From: Clostridia bacterium
GTDB taxonomy: Bacteria > Bacillota > Clostridia > Christensenellales > Borkfalkiaceae
DNA length: 17,830 bases
Reading direction: 5' to 3'
NCBI GenBank assembly: GCA_029071285.1
Contig: JAIEAS010000043.1
Coordinates: 1-17,830 of the forward strand
Both the position numbers and the translations under genes were made by a program. Below the pieces are notes generated by a model. It was not told the DNA's origin, did no database searches, and was given only the letters and a program-made list of their open reading frames with translations. Positions 1 through 7,549 of this stretch are shown in pieces. Numbering within the stretch: the stretch's first letter is position 1; each line of letters begins with the position of its first letter.

Positions 1-89
1 ACATTATATTCAATATTACAAAGGAGTACTTATTTTCCGAAAAACTTAATGGAAAACTTTTAGGGCATATTTTTTTATGCAATTTTTTA

Positions 90-314
90 GGCTACGGTTT
101 AAGTAGCCCCATAGTCGTCGATAATTATCAGACATACAAATTGGCAGTGTGTGTCTCTTGTTCTTCTGATGATTATTGCTACTATAAACATTGTTAGTTA
201 TGCCTAATAATAGTATTTAAGTGTTTTCGGATTAAGAATATTGAATATGGTGTGGTAACCTTAAAGAGATACTACATTTGCAGTGTGGTTCTCTTTGGGA
301 GCCACACTTTTTTT
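90..314 (+). ncRNA. Candidate structured noncoding RNA, family not identified
   Basis: The stretch folds by hand into nested and serial stems. 97-107 pairs with 178-189 (11 bp, one bulged A). Inside it 121-131 pairs with 166-176 (11 bp, one G-U), and 132-137 pairs with 149-154. Next come hairpins 190-197/204-211 (8 bp) and 252-257/270-275 (6 bp), then a 12-bp terminator hairpin. An alternative pairing, GGCTAC 90-95 with GTAGCC 103-108, competes for the left arm of the first stem. No open reading frame occupies it. Its size (about 225 nt), multi-stem layout and terminal hairpin would suit a clostridial noncoding RNA; the raiA motif is one family to test. It lacks the recognisable cores of tmRNA, SRP RNA and RNase P RNA. 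The 5' end is uncertain and may lie upstream, and no promoter was assigned. Confidence 0.5.
282..314 (+). terminator. Intrinsic terminator of the candidate RNA
   Basis: A 12-bp stem (282-293 with 297-308) has a 3-nt loop and contains the perfect pairing AGTGTGG/CCACACT. It runs directly into seven T residues at 308-314. No protein gene lies just upstream on this strand, so it most likely ends the structured RNA transcript. Confidence 0.85.
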
Positions 315-357
315 ATTACATTTTTATTGTAGGCTTGTTAGTGCTGCGCGGCTAATA

Positions 358-451
358 CGTCATTGCGAGGAGCGTAAGCTCCGCGGCAATCCAGACGACA
401 CGCTTTTCAAGTGCCGCGCTTCTGGATTGCTTCGCTTCGCTCGCAATGACG
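358..451. repeat. Palindromic repeat element, family A, copy 1
   Basis: A 94-bp element begins CGTCATTGCGAG and ends with its exact complement CTCGCAATGACG. Inside is a second pair of arms, GCAATCCAGA (left) and TCTGGATTGC (right). A further small hairpin, GAGCGTAAGCTC, sits in the left arm. The same outer and inner arms recur at 3888-3976, so this is a dispersed element rather than a chance fold. Short dispersed elements with ends of this type are common between genes in some bacterial genomes. No target-site duplication is apparent. Any reading frame through it is an artefact. Confidence 0.85.
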
Positions 452-512
452 AGAGGGGCCGATGCGCTTGAAATGGCAACAAATGATAGAAGCCTAATTA
501 AAGGAGAGAAAA

Positions 513-3500
513 ATGAAAACAAAAAGCAGAAATCTATTGACGGTAATATTAGCCTTGCTTTGCGCGGTGGCGGTAGCCCTCGGCATAGGCTTAATACTTC
601 CTAAAGCTGAAAAAATCAATGCTTCAGCAATTTCATTTAACCCAAATTTTTCAGTTATTGGATTCAGTTCCGGTTTTTCAGATGGGGTTTATATGGACGG
701 GGGAAGCATGACTGTCGGCAGGCAAATTGTAGAAACTACGGCAACTACCAACACTCCGTCGGGATATTTGCGGTATAGCGTTTCGTTAGTGGTTCCAGCG
801 TACACGCAATATACGGTTGATTATAAAATGAATTTGGCTTTATTGGCAGCAACTAATACTTTTGCAAATAGTAATGGCAATATGACGACTAAAGCCCGAA
901 TTGACCGTTATAAGGATAGTAGTTATAGTACTTTTGTAGAAACTCATTATTCGCAACAAAAAACATTAGATAAAGCCTGTTCATATTATCCGGAGTATTT
1001 TACCGTTAGTAATCTTATATTTACAAATGATACTGGCACATCAACAACATTTTCAACTTACTTTTGTATGGAGGTTGAATGCCTGTCAAAAACGGGAGGA
1101 GCTTTTAAGTCAGGTTATGCTGTGGGGTTTAGTCCTGCCACTTCCACTGCTGAAGTAACTAAATTATCTGTGCCTAAAACAACAGATACTATAACAACTG
1201 ATTATGACAAAAATCCGCATACGCTAAACTTTACTTATGCAGACAAAGTAACTTCAAATGATTTAGACGGTAAGCAGCATGAATACGCTATAGGTTATAA
1301 AAACGTAACCGTAACGATTGATGCAAAAGACGGCGACGGCAATACTATAACTGCGCCTACTTTAAATCTTGACGAAAATGAGGGCAAGGGCAGTATCACC
1401 GCAACCGATACGGGAACGTATACCGTAAGGTTTAATTTAAGTCCCGGCACGATTAGCAACGGCATAGAATGGGTAGGCGGCGGCACGGGCGAAAAAACTA
1501 TCGTACTGACGATAAATAAGATAGACCCCAAGGTAAATCCGATATTCGGTGAGCCTGAAGAGGTGGACGGCAACCCCGGCAAATGGTATACAAGTAACGA
1601 CTTATACAACGATATCACCATAGAAACAACCGCAGGCGATACGGCGGGCACTATAAGCTGGGATGCAAGTCAAAGTTTATCGTCTGGTACAAAAAATTAC
1701 GGCTGGACTTTTACGCCGACCGATACGCGAAACTATAACAAAAAAACAGGCACTAAATCTATTACTGTTGAAAGTATTGCGATTGCAAGCATAAAAGCGA
1801 CTTTCAATCAGGGTACGGCAAAATTTTATACTTCAAGCAAGTTGGACGATTTAAAAGTAAAACTTTCCGTAGACAAGGTTTATAGCGACGGAAGCACGGC
1901 AAGGCTTGCAAACGCGGACTACGAGCTTTCGGGCGATATATCTTCGGCAGGTACGGCAACAATTACCGTTACTTATACTTCATTGAATACCGAAGACCCC
2001 GCTCTGGAAGAGTTTACCGACACCTTTGAAGTTGACATAACCGCGGTTGCAGTAAAATCGATTTCGGCAAGCTTTAACCCCACGGCTGATATTTACCTTT
2101 CAAACAGCCTCGAAGATTTAAAGCAGTACTTAACCGTAAACGCAACCTATAACGACGGCAAAACCAAAAACAATATAAGCAATTACACCCTTTCAACGGA
2201 CAGCGGCGCGCTCGCTTTGGGCACGGTTACGGTAACGGTAACTTCGGACGAGGATAATACGGTTTCCGATACCTTTGAAGTAGAAGTAATTCCCGATATC
2301 GTTCCCGTGGTATTGCCTCTGCCTCAGGCAAAAGATTATACTTACAGCGGCGAGGAGCTTGACGTTGTCGGCGCGCTTACTACCCTTAAGGAAGAGGACG
2401 TTATAAAGTATCTCGACGTTACGGGCACGGCTTCGGCAAGAAGAGCGGGCATATATACCGTTAAATTTAAAATCAAAGACGAGTTTATCGCCGCGGGCAA
2501 TACAAGCTGGGACGTATCGAATCTGGGTGATTTGGACGGCGTAACGGTCAGCGCGGACGGAAATTCGGTTGAGTTTAAGTGGAACATATTAAAAGCCAAA
2601 GTCGCGGCAAAATGGGACAGCGAGGAGTGCCTGTGGGTTCCCGTGATAGTTGGAACTCTTGCGGAAACGACCGAGCCGAACTTCCTTATTAATACGTATA
2701 CCAACTCGGACGGCAACGAGTTTAAGAACAGGGAAAAGCTCGCGGGCGGAAGGACTTATCAGGTTACCGCGGCGGTTAATCCGCAGTACGCAAACGATTT
2801 CGAGCTGGACGAAAGCTCGCAGGCGTTAATAAATTCCGGAAGCGAAACTTATACCTATACGCCCCCGTACGTGCCGGGCATATGGGAAAGGATTTTAAAC
2901 TTTTTAAAGGCTAACTGGCTGTGGTTCGTAATTGCGCTCGCGGCGATAATACTGCTGATAGTAATTATCGTAGTAGCTAAAAAGTGCCATAAGACCAAGG
3001 AGCAGCGCGAGGAAATTAAGGCGCGCAAGGAAGAGGAAAAAGCCCGCCGTGAGGAAGAGCGCAGACTGCAGCGCGAAAAGCTCGAGGCCGAGCGCGAGAT
3101 TGCGCGCGCCAGGCAGGAAGCCGAGCTTGAAAAAATGCGTATGCAGGCGCAGGCAGGTATGGCTGCTGTCGCCCCGAGCGTTAGTCGAGGGGTCCCGTCG
3201 GCGCCTGAGTACACGGGGGATTCCTCCGCTTCGGTCTCGCAACGCGAGCGGTACGACGGAATGACAAGAATGGACAACTCGGTTCTTCAGGAAATAAGGG
3301 CGGAACTTGCAGAGCTCAGGGCAAGGCAGAATATGGGCGCGGGTTATCCCGTTCAGCCCTACCAGCAACCGCAGGGTTACGAGAATAACCGTATTGCTCA
3401 GCTTGAATTTGAGGTGGCAAAAATCAAAGCCGAAGCGGAGCTTAAATCGGTCGGCGCGGACGAGCGAATGAAAACGATGTACTTCTCGCACCCGTCGGCT

Positions 3501-3788
3501 ATGCCAACCGAACGCTTCGACGCGGCGGACAAAAAGGGAATTACCGCGGAGCTGTTGGGCGAGGCGATAATGACGGCGTTCGCTAAGTTTGCGGCAAACA
3601 ACGCGAAGCCCGCGGAACTGCCCGAACCCGAGCCCGAAACGGCGGCTGCTCAGGCAATATACCCGCCTGACGCTATCGTAACCACTACGACCACGGTGGA
3701 CACTACAAAGAAGACGGACGCGGCTATCCGCCGCGAACGCGAGGATACTTTCGTTGACGTTGACGGATTTTACGACAGTATCGATTAA
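513..3788 (+). CDS. Large Ig-like-repeat surface protein with one membrane span and a cytoplasmic coiled-coil tail
   Basis: The 1091-residue protein has a basic then hydrophobic signal peptide (about 1-36) and a long Ser/Thr/Asn-rich ectodomain. Two tandem bacterial Ig-like units are visible at about 421-510 and 511-595, each starting with a variant of SI-A-F and holding a Y-DG motif. They are flanked by related MBG-like stretches at about 200-330 and 600-680. One membrane helix spans about 802-822. It is followed by a highly charged coiled coil (about 823-877, rich in KEEE, REEE and RLQRE), a second helical stretch around 925-985, and an acidic C-terminus. No LPXTG sorting signal is present, so anchoring is by the internal helix, outside to inside. 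The start is supported by AAAGGAG at 500-506, six bases before the ATG. The 5' part is AT-richer than the 3' part. Function is unknown; adhesion or envelope organisation is inference only. Confidence 0.85.
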   Translation: MKTKSRNLLTVILALLCAVAVALGIGLILPKAEKINASAISFNPNFSVIGFSSGFSDGVYMDGGSMTVGRQIVETTATTNTPSGYLRYSVSLVVPAYTQYTVDYKMNLALLAATNTFANSNGNMTTKARIDRYKDSSYSTFVETHYSQQKTLDKACSYYPEYFTVSNLIFTNDTGTSTTFSTYFCMEVECLSKTGGAFKSGYAVGFSPATSTAEVTKLSVPKTTDTITTDYDKNPHTLNFTYADKVTSNDLDGKQHEYAIGYKNVTVTIDAKDGDGNTITAPTLNLDENEGKGSITATDTGTYTVRFNLSPGTISNGIEWVGGGTGEKTIVLTINKIDPKVNPIFGEPEEVDGNPGKWYTSNDLYNDITIETTAGDTAGTISWDASQSLSSGTKNYGWTFTPTDTRNYNKKTGTKSITVESIAIASIKATFNQGTAKFYTSSKLDDLKVKLSVDKVYSDGSTARLANADYELSGDISSAGTATITVTYTSLNTEDPALEEFTDTFEVDITAVAVKSISASFNPTADIYLSNSLEDLKQYLTVNATYNDGKTKNNISNYTLSTDSGALALGTVTVTVTSDEDNTVSDTFEVEVIPDIVPVVLPLPQAKDYTYSGEELDVVGALTTLKEEDVIKYLDVTGTASARRAGIYTVKFKIKDEFIAAGNTSWDVSNLGDLDGVTVSADGNSVEFKWNILKAKVAAKWDSEECLWVPVIVGTLAETTEPNFLINTYTNSDGNEFKNREKLAGGRTYQVTAAVNPQYANDFELDESSQALINSGSETYTYTPPYVPGIWERILNFLKANWLWFVIALAAIILLIVIIVVAKKCHKTKEQREEIKARKEEEKARREEERRLQREKLEAEREIARARQEAELEKMRMQAQAGMAAVAPSVSRGVPSAPEYTGDSSASVSQRERYDGMTRMDNSVLQEIRAELAELRARQNMGAGYPVQPYQQPQGYENNRIAQLEFEVAKIKAEAELKSVGADERMKTMYFSHPSAMPTERFDAADKKGITAELLGEAIMTAFAKFAANNAKPAELPEPEPETAAAQAIYPPDAIVTTTTTVDTTKKTDAAIRREREDTFVDVDGFYDSID

Positions 3789-3836
3789 TTAACCACGTCA
3801 TCTGATTTTGTCTTACGGCAAATGAGGAGAAAATAA

Positions 3837-3867
3837 CCCGCCCGAGCCAAACGGCTCGGGCGGGTTT
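3837..3867 (+). terminator. Intrinsic terminator of the surface-protein gene
   Basis: A perfect 12-bp GC-rich stem (3837-3848 with 3853-3864) closes the loop AAAC and is followed by TTTATT. It lies about 50 bases after the surface-protein stop codon. Confidence 0.85.
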
Positions 3868-3887
3868 ATTATTATCGCCCCCCTTAT

Positions 3888-3976
3888 CGTCATTGCGAAC
3901 GAAGTGAAGCAATCCAGAAAAAAAGTGGTGAAAAGCGTTATAGACTGGATTGCTTCGGCGCAGCCTCGCAATGACG
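3888..3976. repeat. Palindromic repeat element, family A, copy 2
   Basis: An 89-bp element has outer arms CGTCATTGCGA and TCGCAATGACG and inner arms GAAGCAATCCAG and CTGGATTGCTTC (12-bp perfect). The middle is variable. Outer ends and inner arms match the copy at 358-451, while the centres differ in length and sequence. The two copies lie on either side of the surface-protein gene. The intergenic stretch 3789-4142 otherwise holds the terminator before it and a second repeat type after it. Confidence 0.85.
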
Positions 3977-3998
3977 GGGTGGGGCGGACTGCGTTTGG

Positions 3999-4088
3999 GG
4001 GATTCTTCGGCAAGCCTTTGCGCCATAGCAAATAATTTTTAAAACTGGGGTGCGCAAACCGTCGCTACGCTCGGGCAGAATGACGAGA
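3999..4088. repeat. Partial repeat of a second family (family B), half element
   Basis: GGATTCTTCGG near 4000-4010 and CGCTACGCTCGGGCAGAATGACG ending at 4085 resemble the right half of a different dispersed palindrome type, with ends like CATTCTG and a GGATTCTTCGC core. The matching left half (CGTCATTCTG... with GAATCC) is not visible upstream, where family A copy 2 ends at 3976. It may have been truncated by that neighbour. The assignment rests on recalled features of such repeats. Confidence 0.4.
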
Positions 4089-4107
4089 AGAGCGGGACGC
4101 TTGGTGC

Positions 4108-4142
4108 TTGACCGCTGGGCGGCAATAGTGTATAATTCCAGT
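4108..4142 (+). promoter_or_regulatory. Sigma-70-type promoter of the trmN6-rsmI-DUF2207 operon, probably leaderless
   Basis: TTGACC at 4108-4113 and TATAAT at 4131-4136 are separated by exactly 17 bp. The start codon ATG at 4143 follows the -10 box after only six bases (TCCAGT), where transcription itself would be expected to begin. No Shine-Dalgarno sequence precedes the ATG. Confidence 0.8.
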
Positions 4143-4823
4143 ATGGATATGCTCAAAGACGGCGAAGTTCTCGAAGAATTTTTCGGGGACAAAAAAATTA
4201 TACAGAACGTCGAACTTTACAGGTTCACCTCGGACAGTATTCTGCTGTCAAAGTTTGCGCGCGCAAAGGTCGGGGATATCGTCGCCGATTTCTGCTCGGG
4301 CAGCGGGGTTGTGGGCTTCCACTTTCTGTGCCTGAACCCCAAAATTTCAAGCCTTACTTTATTTGAAATGCAGCCCGCGCTTGCGGATATGTCGCGGCGA
4401 ACCGCCGAATTGAACGGCTTTTTGTGCGAAGTTGTGAACTGCAAGCTGCAGGAAATCCCCAAAAGCTATGACGATAAATTTTCGCTCATTCTGTGCAATC
4501 CGCCCTACGAGCGTTCGGGCTTCGAGAACGCTTCCTTTGAAAAAGCGGTGTGCCGCAAGGAAATTACTTTAACCCTGCCCGAGATTTGCGAAGCCGCGTT
4601 CCGCAAACTGAAATTCGGCGGACGGCTTGCAATCATAAACCGCGCCGACAGAACGGCGGAATTAATTTACACTTTAAAAGCTAAAAATCTCGAAGTGAAG
4701 CGCGTTCAGTTCGTCGCGGGCAAGCAGGGCGCAAAACCCTATCTCGTGATGGTCGAGGCGGTCAAGGGCGGCAAACCCGCAACCGAAATTCTGCCCGCCG
4801 TTATCAACAAAAAAGAGGATTAG
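4143..4823 (+). CDS. TrmN6/YabB-like SAM-dependent adenine-N6 methyltransferase
   Basis: The 226-residue protein has an SAM-binding loop DFCSGSG (49-55), an acidic FE motif (about 74-75) and the NPPY catalytic motif (119-122) typical of adenine-N6 methyltransferases. Family knowledge: YfiC/TrmN6 methylates A37 of tRNA1(Val), and the Bacillus homologue yabB sits near rsmI, as here. I place the start at 4143, not at the upstream in-frame ATG at 4050. The extra 31 residues would be translated from repeat DNA and across the -35 and -10 boxes, and have no family-like content. ATG 4149 is a close alternative. rsmI starts 3 bases after the stop. Substrate specificity is inferred from family and context. 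Confidence 0.85.
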   Translation: MDMLKDGEVLEEFFGDKKIIQNVELYRFTSDSILLSKFARAKVGDIVADFCSGSGVVGFHFLCLNPKISSLTLFEMQPALADMSRRTAELNGFLCEVVNCKLQEIPKSYDDKFSLILCNPPYERSGFENASFEKAVCRKEITLTLPEICEAAFRKLKFGGRLAIINRADRTAELIYTLKAKNLEVKRVQFVAGKQGAKPYLVMVEAVKGGKPATEILPAVINKKED

Positions 4824-4826
4824 ACT

Positions 4827-5630
4827 ATGGTATATCTGGTCGCAACGCCGATTGGCAATTTGAAGGATATAACTTACCGCGCGGTGGAAACTCTGCGCGG
4901 CGTTGACGAAATTTTCTGCGAGGACACCCGCCATTCGCTCAAGCTTTTAAGCGCGTACGATATTAAAAAGCCGCTGCACTCTTGCCATAAATTCAACGAG
5001 CGCGAGGCGTCGGAAAAGATAATTGCGGCGGCAAACGAGGGCAAAAATATCGCGGTGATTTCCGACGCGGGAATGCCCGTGATTTCCGATCCCGGCAATA
5101 TATTGTGCGCCGAACTGAAAAATGCGGGCGTGGAATATACCGTCGTGCCCGGCGCGAACGCCTTTTTGTCCGCGCTCGTGCTTTCGGCTCTGCCCGCGGA
5201 TAAGTTCGCGTTTATCGGCTTTCTGCCCGACAAGGCGGGCGAGAAGAAGGCGGTTTTGGAAAAGTATAAAAACCTCGATATGACCCTTTGCTTCCATGTT
5301 GCGCCGCAGGACGTTGACCGCGATATATCCGCTATGTTTTCCGTTTTCGGCGAGCGCAGCGCCTGCGCGGTGCGCGAAATTACCAAACTGCACGAAGAAG
5401 CAATTACTTTCAACCTTTCCGAGGGCTTGCAGGGCGAAAAGCGCGGCGAGTACGTTTTAATAGTAGAGGGCGCAAAGGTTTCGGAAAACCCGCTTTGCAA
5501 CCTTTCAGAAAAGGAGCATATTGCCCACTATATGTCCGCGGGGCTTGACAAAAAGGAAGCCGTAAAGCAGGCCGCAAAGGACCGCGGGATTTCAAAATCC
5601 GAAATGTATAAATTTTCAATAGAGCTATGA
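4827..5630 (+). CDS. rsmI: 16S rRNA (cytidine(1402)-2'-O)-methyltransferase RsmI
   Basis: This 267-residue protein starts VYLVATPIGNLKDIT, the family signature. It continues with an EDTRHS motif (about 32-37), SDAGMPVISDPG (about 75-86) and VPGANA (about 108-113), all characteristic of the RsmI branch of tetrapyrrole-methylase-fold enzymes. The enzyme 2'-O-methylates C1402 of 16S rRNA in the decoding centre, using SAM. Length is normal for the family. GAGGA just before the stop of the upstream methyltransferase serves as ribosome-binding site. The stop overlaps the start of the next gene by 4 bases (ATGA), so the three genes are very likely one operon. Confidence 0.95.
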   Translation: MVYLVATPIGNLKDITYRAVETLRGVDEIFCEDTRHSLKLLSAYDIKKPLHSCHKFNEREASEKIIAAANEGKNIAVISDAGMPVISDPGNILCAELKNAGVEYTVVPGANAFLSALVLSALPADKFAFIGFLPDKAGEKKAVLEKYKNLDMTLCFHVAPQDVDRDISAMFSVFGERSACAVREITKLHEEAITFNLSEGLQGEKRGEYVLIVEGAKVSENPLCNLSEKEHIAHYMSAGLDKKEAVKQAAKDRGISKSEMYKFSIEL

Positions 5631-7498
5631 GAGAGAAATTAAAGATCAGATTAATTTTAATATTTTTACTGCTTGCGGCGGCGCTTATAATTGCGCTTTT
5701 GCCGTCTTTTAAAAATACCGCCCGCGCGGCGGCGGGCAGTTACGCCTATGATAACGGCAGTATGCAGATAGACGTGGACGAAAATAAAGTTATGCATATA
5801 AAGGAAAATCTGAAAGTCGCTTTTCTGGACGAGAAGACTTACTTCGAGCGCAGAGTTGCGGGCAAAGCCAAGTCGGTTAAAAACGCAAAGGGCAAGGCGA
5901 AAAAGGGCAGGAGTTTTCTTGCGGAAATCACCGTGCTCGGCGCAAAAATCGAGGGCAAGGATTGCGAATTTTCGGTCGCGCGCAACGGCACGAACAATTA
6001 TATACGGCTTGAAAAGGACGGCACTTTTAAAAAGTGGAACGAGGACGACAGGCCCTTTTACAATATTCAGCTCGAATATATCTGCGACTTATCGCAGGAC
6101 GAGGACGGCAAAAGCGCGCTCGGGTTTTACTTCTTCGAAGAAGTGGATATGCGGTGGTTTAATTACAAAAACGGCGAACGGTCGAAGCTGGACGTTACCG
6201 TGAATATGCCAAAGGACTTTGACGCGGACCGCGTATCCGTGGTTCTGGACGGGAGCAATATAAGCGGGCAAAGCGGGCTTGCAGTCGACGGCAATACGAT
6301 AAGCTTTTCTGCCGAATATAAAAATATCGACAAGTGCAGAATAACCGCGCTTCTGCCCGACGGTTATTTCACAACCCGCGCAACCCGTTTCAGTATGTAC
6401 TGGTACTTCGTCGGCGCGGTCGGATTGCTTGCTTTGGCTGGGCTTATCGTTACTTTCATTTTCAGAAAACGCAGACCGGTGGCGCCCGTGGAAATTGCTC
6501 CGCCTATTTTAAACACTATGGTCTTTTCCGCGCACTGGCACGGCATAGCAAGGCGCAAGGATTTGTGCACCCTGCTTCTGCAATGGGCGGACAGGGGCTG
6601 TATAAAAATCAAAAAGGACGGCAAGCGCGACGTTATTATCACTAAAATAAAAAACCTGCCCAAAAGCGCGTCCGTCGGCGAAGTCGGGTATTTCAACGCG
6701 CTGTTCGACGGCGGAAATATTTATTCCTCAAGGGATATCCGCGGTTCGGCGGGGCGCAGGCGCAGACACAGAATAATGTACGCCGCGGGCAAGCTTATAG
6801 AAGAAATAGGCGAACCCGTAACCTACGCGCGCGGCGTTCTCGGCGGAAGAATTACGGTAATGTTTTTATCCCTCCTTGCGCCGCTTATATGCTTTTTGTA
6901 CTGCATAATAATTGCGGACGATTATCCGTTTATGCTTGCAATCGGTTTTATGGCTGCGGTCGTTGCAATGACCTTTTTCGCGGCGTATAAATTTCTGAAC
7001 AGGCTGAGGATTCAACGCCGCGCATATTCGCTGGTTTACAAGGGAACTCTGCTTCTGGCTACGCCCATATTTATCCCCGCCGCGGCGATGGTGTGGATAA
7101 TGCTTACCGCGCAGTATATGATTTTATACGACTATATATATCTGCTGTTCATTTCGCTCGGCTGGATTGCGGTAAGCGTTTACCTATTGCCGCGGCTTAT
7201 CGAAAAACGCGCGGAAGAGTCGCAGAAGCTTTACGGCAGAATGGTGGGATTTAAAAACTTTCTGCGCCTTGCTAAGGTTAAAGAAATCGAAACGATGATT
7301 GACGAAAACCCCGACTACTATCTCGACGTTTTGCCTTACTGTATGATTATGGGGCTCTCGCGCAAGCTCGATAAAAAGACGGAATTTTTAAAGGCTCCCG
7401 ACTGGGCGGAAGGGTTCGACGCAAAGCGTTTCGCCGCAAGCTTTTTCAGCACGATAAAGCGCTCGGTGGTAACCCGCAAACGCAAAACGCAGGATTAA
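5627..7498 (+). CDS. DUF2207 family predicted membrane protein
   Basis: The 623-residue protein has an N-terminal hydrophobic segment (about 9-27) followed by an AAA-type junction, then an extracytoplasmic beta-rich domain (about 38-250). A membrane helix follows at about 260-279. Next is a cytoplasmic stretch with LCTLLLQWADRGCIKIKK, the winged-helix-like segment typical of DUF2207. Two paired hydrophobic regions (about 408-460 and 475-535) precede a basic C-terminal tail. The layout and length (usually about 550-650) fit the DUF2207/YciQ-like family, whose function is unknown. The start overlaps the rsmI stop by 4 bases, so translation is probably coupled. It is the last gene before the terminator at 7508-7540. 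Confidence 0.85.
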   Translation: MREKLKIRLILIFLLLAAALIIALLPSFKNTARAAAGSYAYDNGSMQIDVDENKVMHIKENLKVAFLDEKTYFERRVAGKAKSVKNAKGKAKKGRSFLAEITVLGAKIEGKDCEFSVARNGTNNYIRLEKDGTFKKWNEDDRPFYNIQLEYICDLSQDEDGKSALGFYFFEEVDMRWFNYKNGERSKLDVTVNMPKDFDADRVSVVLDGSNISGQSGLAVDGNTISFSAEYKNIDKCRITALLPDGYFTTRATRFSMYWYFVGAVGLLALAGLIVTFIFRKRRPVAPVEIAPPILNTMVFSAHWHGIARRKDLCTLLLQWADRGCIKIKKDGKRDVIITKIKNLPKSASVGEVGYFNALFDGGNIYSSRDIRGSAGRRRRHRIMYAAGKLIEEIGEPVTYARGVLGGRITVMFLSLLAPLICFLYCIIIADDYPFMLAIGFMAAVVAMTFFAAYKFLNRLRIQRRAYSLVYKGTLLLATPIFIPAAAMVWIMLTAQYMILYDYIYLLFISLGWIAVSVYLLPRLIEKRAEESQKLYGRMVGFKNFLRLAKVKEIETMIDENPDYYLDVLPYCMIMGLSRKLDKKTEFLKAPDWAEGFDAKRFAASFFSTIKRSVVTRKRKTQD

Positions 7499-7507
7499 TC
7501 AATAAAT

Positions 7508-7540
7508 AAAGCCGCCGACGGATTTTCCGTCGGCGGCTTT
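7508..7540. terminator. Bidirectional intrinsic terminator
   Basis: A perfect 11-bp GC stem (7511-7521 with 7527-7537), extended by AAA/TTT flanks, gives T runs on both strands. It sits between the convergent DUF2207 (+) and AEC transporter (-) genes and serves both. Confidence 0.9.
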
Positions 7541-7549
7541 TTATGTTTA

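Larger units (their letters stand above)
1..512. other. Intergenic region without a protein gene
   Basis: No convincing protein gene lies before position 513. A Shine-Dalgarno-like AAAGGAG at 20-26 has no start codon at a useful distance. A weak hairpin (GCATA 65-69 with TATGC 76-80) followed by a T run at 83-88 could end a gene lying left of the window. The remainder holds the structured RNA candidate ending at 314 and the inverted-repeat element at 358-451, both listed separately. No clear promoter for the surface-protein gene was found; TTGAAA at 468-473 has no matching -10 at a normal spacing. Confidence 0.6.

Noticed and set aside
283..471. Open frame of 62 codons on the + strand
   Set aside because: It runs through the terminator hairpin and the palindromic repeat, has no ribosome-binding site, and its peptide (HCEERKLRGNPDD, SGLLRFARND) is the translation of the repeat arms.
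2855..3491. Long minus-strand frames opposite the surface-protein tail (2904-3491, 2855-3277)
   Set aside because: They lie opposite GC-rich coiled-coil codons, lack start signals and encode low-complexity Leu/Arg/Ser peptides; they are shadows of the real gene.
358..3976. Insertion sequence or composite transposon around the surface-protein gene
   Set aside because: The palindromic elements carry no transposase and no target duplication was seen; only passive repeats are supported.
4050..4142. 31-residue N-terminal extension of the methyltransferase
   Set aside because: It would begin inside repeat DNA and cover the -35 and -10 boxes; the family-like sequence begins at 4143.
4874..5619. 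Minus-strand frames opposite rsmI
   Set aside because: rsmI is certain on the plus strand. These frames reflect high third-position GC and have no family features.
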